Shown here one piece after another: positions 61,969 through 64,000 of a stretch of 64,000 nt of DNA. Source of the DNA: Saprospiraceae bacterium. GTDB lineage: Bacteria; Bacteroidota; Bacteroidia; Chitinophagales; Saprospiraceae. The notes under the pieces were generated by a model. That model was not told the origin of the DNA, searched no databases, and was given only the letters and a program-made list of their open reading frames with translations. The stretch spans positions 1-64,000 of the forward strand of contig JAHCHX010000003.1 of assembly GCA_026129545.1 (NCBI GenBank). The letters run 5' to 3'. Numbering within the stretch: position 1 is the first letter of the stretch; each line of letters starts with the position of its first letter. Both the position numbers and the translations under genes were made by a program.

Positions 61969-64000
61969 TTACTTTTTCAAAAGAAAATAATAGACCCCAA
62001 GTGCGGCTACCACCACCGTGCCGATGATGACCCAAACTGGCACACCTCCCCACCATGGGCAGTTGCCCATCACGGGCGAAAAAACAGTGGAGCAGCCGTT
62101 GGCGTCCGTCACGGTCACTTGCACGTTGTTTTTCCCGTACAAACTGACGGAGTGCCCGCTGAATGATTGGGAGCTGCCATTCCATTTCCATTGATAGGTG
62201 TATGGAGGCTTACCGCCCGACACTTGCAGGTTGGCCACGCAATCGCCCGGTGTGTCGCTTACGTTTGGCTCCTGCCCACACAGCGTGATGAGTTTGTCGG
62301 CATAGCACCCCGTGGCAGGGTCGTACACGGAAAAATAATAGGTACCGGGGATTAGGTTGAGCATCTGCCAAGTGTTGCCCGTAGAGCAGTCTTGCCACAC
62401 TAAGGGAGCATTGGGGCCAGTGGCTGTCAAGGCGACGTTGTAGGTGCCGGATGTTGTGCCGGGCGTGATGCTCTCGCTCAACGCGAGGGCGCAAGGCACC
62501 TTGATGGTTCGGTGTATGAAATATCGCTGGCAAGCCTTTGAGGCGACCAATGTGTAGGTTCTGTTGCGTTTTTCGGTGACGATGGCATTGGCGGTGTTGG
62601 CTCCGATGAGTCCTGATTCGGGATACCATTGGCAATGAAACCCGTTGGTGGTCAGAAAGGATAGCGTGGAGGCATCCAACAGCGGGAGCGAGATGTTGGT
62701 GCCTGAGTCATCTGGCAAGACGAAAGTGCTGTCAGAAAGCACTGTGTTTTGGCAGGTTGTATCGGGAGCGAAGGTGGCACCACAGTTTAGATTGACCACC
62801 GCCAGATTGGTTTCGATGGGCGGGTTGCAATCAAAGCGAATCTGTGCCCGATTGAGGATGGCATCGCAGGGCAGGCGGGTGCTTGGGCAGCTATTGCCCA
62901 GGGGGATCTCGATGCGCAGGCGACCGATGGTGGCTGGTTCTTGGAAAGCGCTCCCATAGCCCAGCTGCCCGGTGCCCGGCAGGTTGATGTTATTGATGAC
63001 TGCTTCTATGATGCCGTTTTGGACGGAAAAAGAAAAAGTGCCTGCTGGATGGTGCGAGAAGTTGCTGTTGTTGAGCACGCAGTTTTTAAGTTTAGCATCC
63101 AGCTCGTCGGTGATGGTCACTTTTTTAACTGGGGCGGGGCCGTCGTTCTGAAAAGTGATTTGATAAATCAGGTATTGTTGGCCGTTGCGCTCTTCGATGA
63201 ACGCTGTCTTGCGGTTTGGGTCGTGCGAACTTTCCACGACGTTGTGGCCGGATAGCACGAATGGTCTTGTACTTATGCCGCAATCGGTGCTGGTCAGCTG
63301 CATGGCAGCGGTCGGGGGCGTGACCGTCGCTTGATGTTGCCCGATGGTCTTGAATCGCAGGAACGCATTTTTTTGCGTTCCGCGTGCGAGGTTGGAGAGG
63401 TTGATTTTGATGGTGCCGTTGGAGACATTCGTCGCGTCCACATTGTCGCTGCCCGGATAGGTCTCGTGGTTTTTGTACTCCAGTTTTTCCTTGTCGAAGG
63501 TGAATACGACATCGCCGGTGATGGTTTCACACGCGCTTGAGGTTGGGTTTTCGTAGGTCAGGATATAGGTGATGGAGTGGCCGCTCACCATCGCCCTGAC
63601 GGGGATGATGTTGACGGGGTAGATTCCCAAATTGACGTTGGGCAATTGATTGCCTGTGCCAGTGCCTATGTTGATTGGGCTGCCCAAGAGTTGTTTCGGG
63701 GGCTTTTGCTTGTCATCATACGCATCTACCGTCTCTACGAAAGGGGTGAAATTGCCGCTGGATGCATAGCTGTGCGCATATACCCACGAAGGATTGGGCA
63801 TATCGGCCAACATTTCGTCCAAGCGATATTGGCCATCGCCCGTGAATAGGAAAACCCTGTATCGTTGGGTTGGGCTGGATGGGTTCGAACTGGCTGGCAG
63901 CTGGGGTGCAGTCACGGTAAAGGTGCGCGAAGCCCCGGTGCCGCTTGTGGTAAGCGTCGGGGGATAAGTGTTGTCGGGGTCGTAGCCCGTCCATGCCAAT
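61969..64000 (-). CDS. Surface protein with DUF7619/SprB-like modules and C-terminal TM helix (5' partial)
   Basis: 677 residues are visible; the N terminus lies beyond the window. The start shows a PKD-like piece and then YDDKQKPPK, shared with the gene at 6334-8340. A DUF7619/DUF11-like block follows (VESSHDPNRKTAFI, YLIYQITFQNDGPAPVKKVT). Later there are Ig-like stretches and one SprB-like unit (YTYQWKWNGSS, NVQVTVTDANGCS). Unlike other surface proteins here it ends in a TM helix with two Lys (VWVIIGTVVVAALGVYYFLLKK), preceded by PWWGG, not in a T9SS sorting domain. It is upstream of the S8 protease gene on the same strand, 372 bp apart. Confidence 0.78.
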   Translation of the reverse strand, partial: LAWTGYDPDNTYPPTLTTSGTGASRTFTVTAPQLPASSNPSSPTQRYRVFLFTGDGQYRLDEMLADMPNPSWVYAHSYASSGNFTPFVETVDAYDDKQKPPKQLLGSPINIGTGTGNQLPNVNLGIYPVNIIPVRAMVSGHSITYILTYENPTSSACETITGDVVFTFDKEKLEYKNHETYPGSDNVDATNVSNGTIKINLSNLARGTQKNAFLRFKTIGQHQATVTPPTAAMQLTSTDCGISTRPFVLSGHNVVESSHDPNRKTAFIEERNGQQYLIYQITFQNDGPAPVKKVTITDELDAKLKNCVLNNSNFSHHPAGTFSFSVQNGIIEAVINNINLPGTGQLGYGSAFQEPATIGRLRIEIPLGNSCPSTRLPCDAILNRAQIRFDCNPPIETNLAVVNLNCGATFAPDTTCQNTVLSDSTFVLPDDSGTNISLPLLDASTLSFLTTNGFHCQWYPESGLIGANTANAIVTEKRNRTYTLVASKACQRYFIHRTIKVPCALALSESITPGTTSGTYNVALTATGPNAPLVWQDCSTGNTWQMLNLIPGTYYFSVYDPATGCYADKLITLCGQEPNVSDTPGDCVANLQVSGGKPPYTYQWKWNGSSQSFSGHSVSLYGKNNVQVTVTDANGCSTVFSPVMGNCPWWGGVPVWVIIGTVVVAALGVYYFLLKK

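Overview
The window looks like a chromosome segment of a Bacteroidota bacterium, most likely Saprospiria-like (inference). Direct signs are several very large secreted proteins ending in type IX secretion (T9SS) sorting domains of type A and type B, SprB, choice-of-anchor L and DUF11/DUF7619-like modules, an absence of obvious Shine-Dalgarno sequences, and TAnnTTTG-type -7 boxes before a few genes. No rRNA, tRNA or CRISPR array was seen.

Layout. 1-3.4 kb: a 174-bp MITE-like element, a T9SS type B surface protein and a small outer-membrane barrel. 3.5-9.6 kb (minus strand): a lipoprotein with its own terminator, then a PKD/DUF11 protein fused to a beta-barrel, then a TPR-CHAT caspase-like protease. 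9.7-10.5 kb: a scar where two truncated genes meet. 10.5-18.1 kb: a complete Cus/Czc-type metal efflux locus (response regulator, sensor kinase, TolC, adaptor, RND pump), followed by CorA. 19.8-27.4 kb: a 2528-residue adhesin with 17 tandem 84-residue repeats. 27.6-30.6 kb: a transaldolase-like aldolase and an SDR between hairpin repeats, then an IS1-type remnant fused to a decayed T9SS gene. 30.7-36.6 kb: a 1983-residue protein with 12 SprB repeats. 36.9-42.3 kb: an AlkZ-like protein and six tightly spaced genes of unknown role. 42.3-45.3 kb: a second MITE copy, a PIN toxin-antitoxin pair and paaZ. 45.5-51.2 kb: two Uma2 proteins, a helical protein of unknown role and another T9SS protein. 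51.5-56.8 kb: class Ia ribonucleotide reductase nrdB and nrdA separated by YegP, a lipoprotein and a MntA/HepT pair whose hepT has an early stop. 57.0-57.15 kb: a symmetric cluster of DnaA-box-like 9-mers. 57.3-64 kb: a DUF3179 protein, then a second protease locus (DUF7619/SprB protein with a C-terminal TM helix, subtilisin-like protein, signal-peptide protein with a barrel-like C terminus).

The most promising undescribed theme is the two protease loci at opposite ends of the window. Each pairs a protease of a different fold (CHAT or S8) with a PKD/DUF11-type surface protein that contains the same YDDKQKPPK segment, and with an outer-membrane barrel module, either fused or separate. The intergenic DNA is also rich in small mobile or palindromic repeats: two MITE copies with 6-bp target duplications, three copies of a ~103-bp element, a GC-rich motif family, and an interrupted hairpin family.
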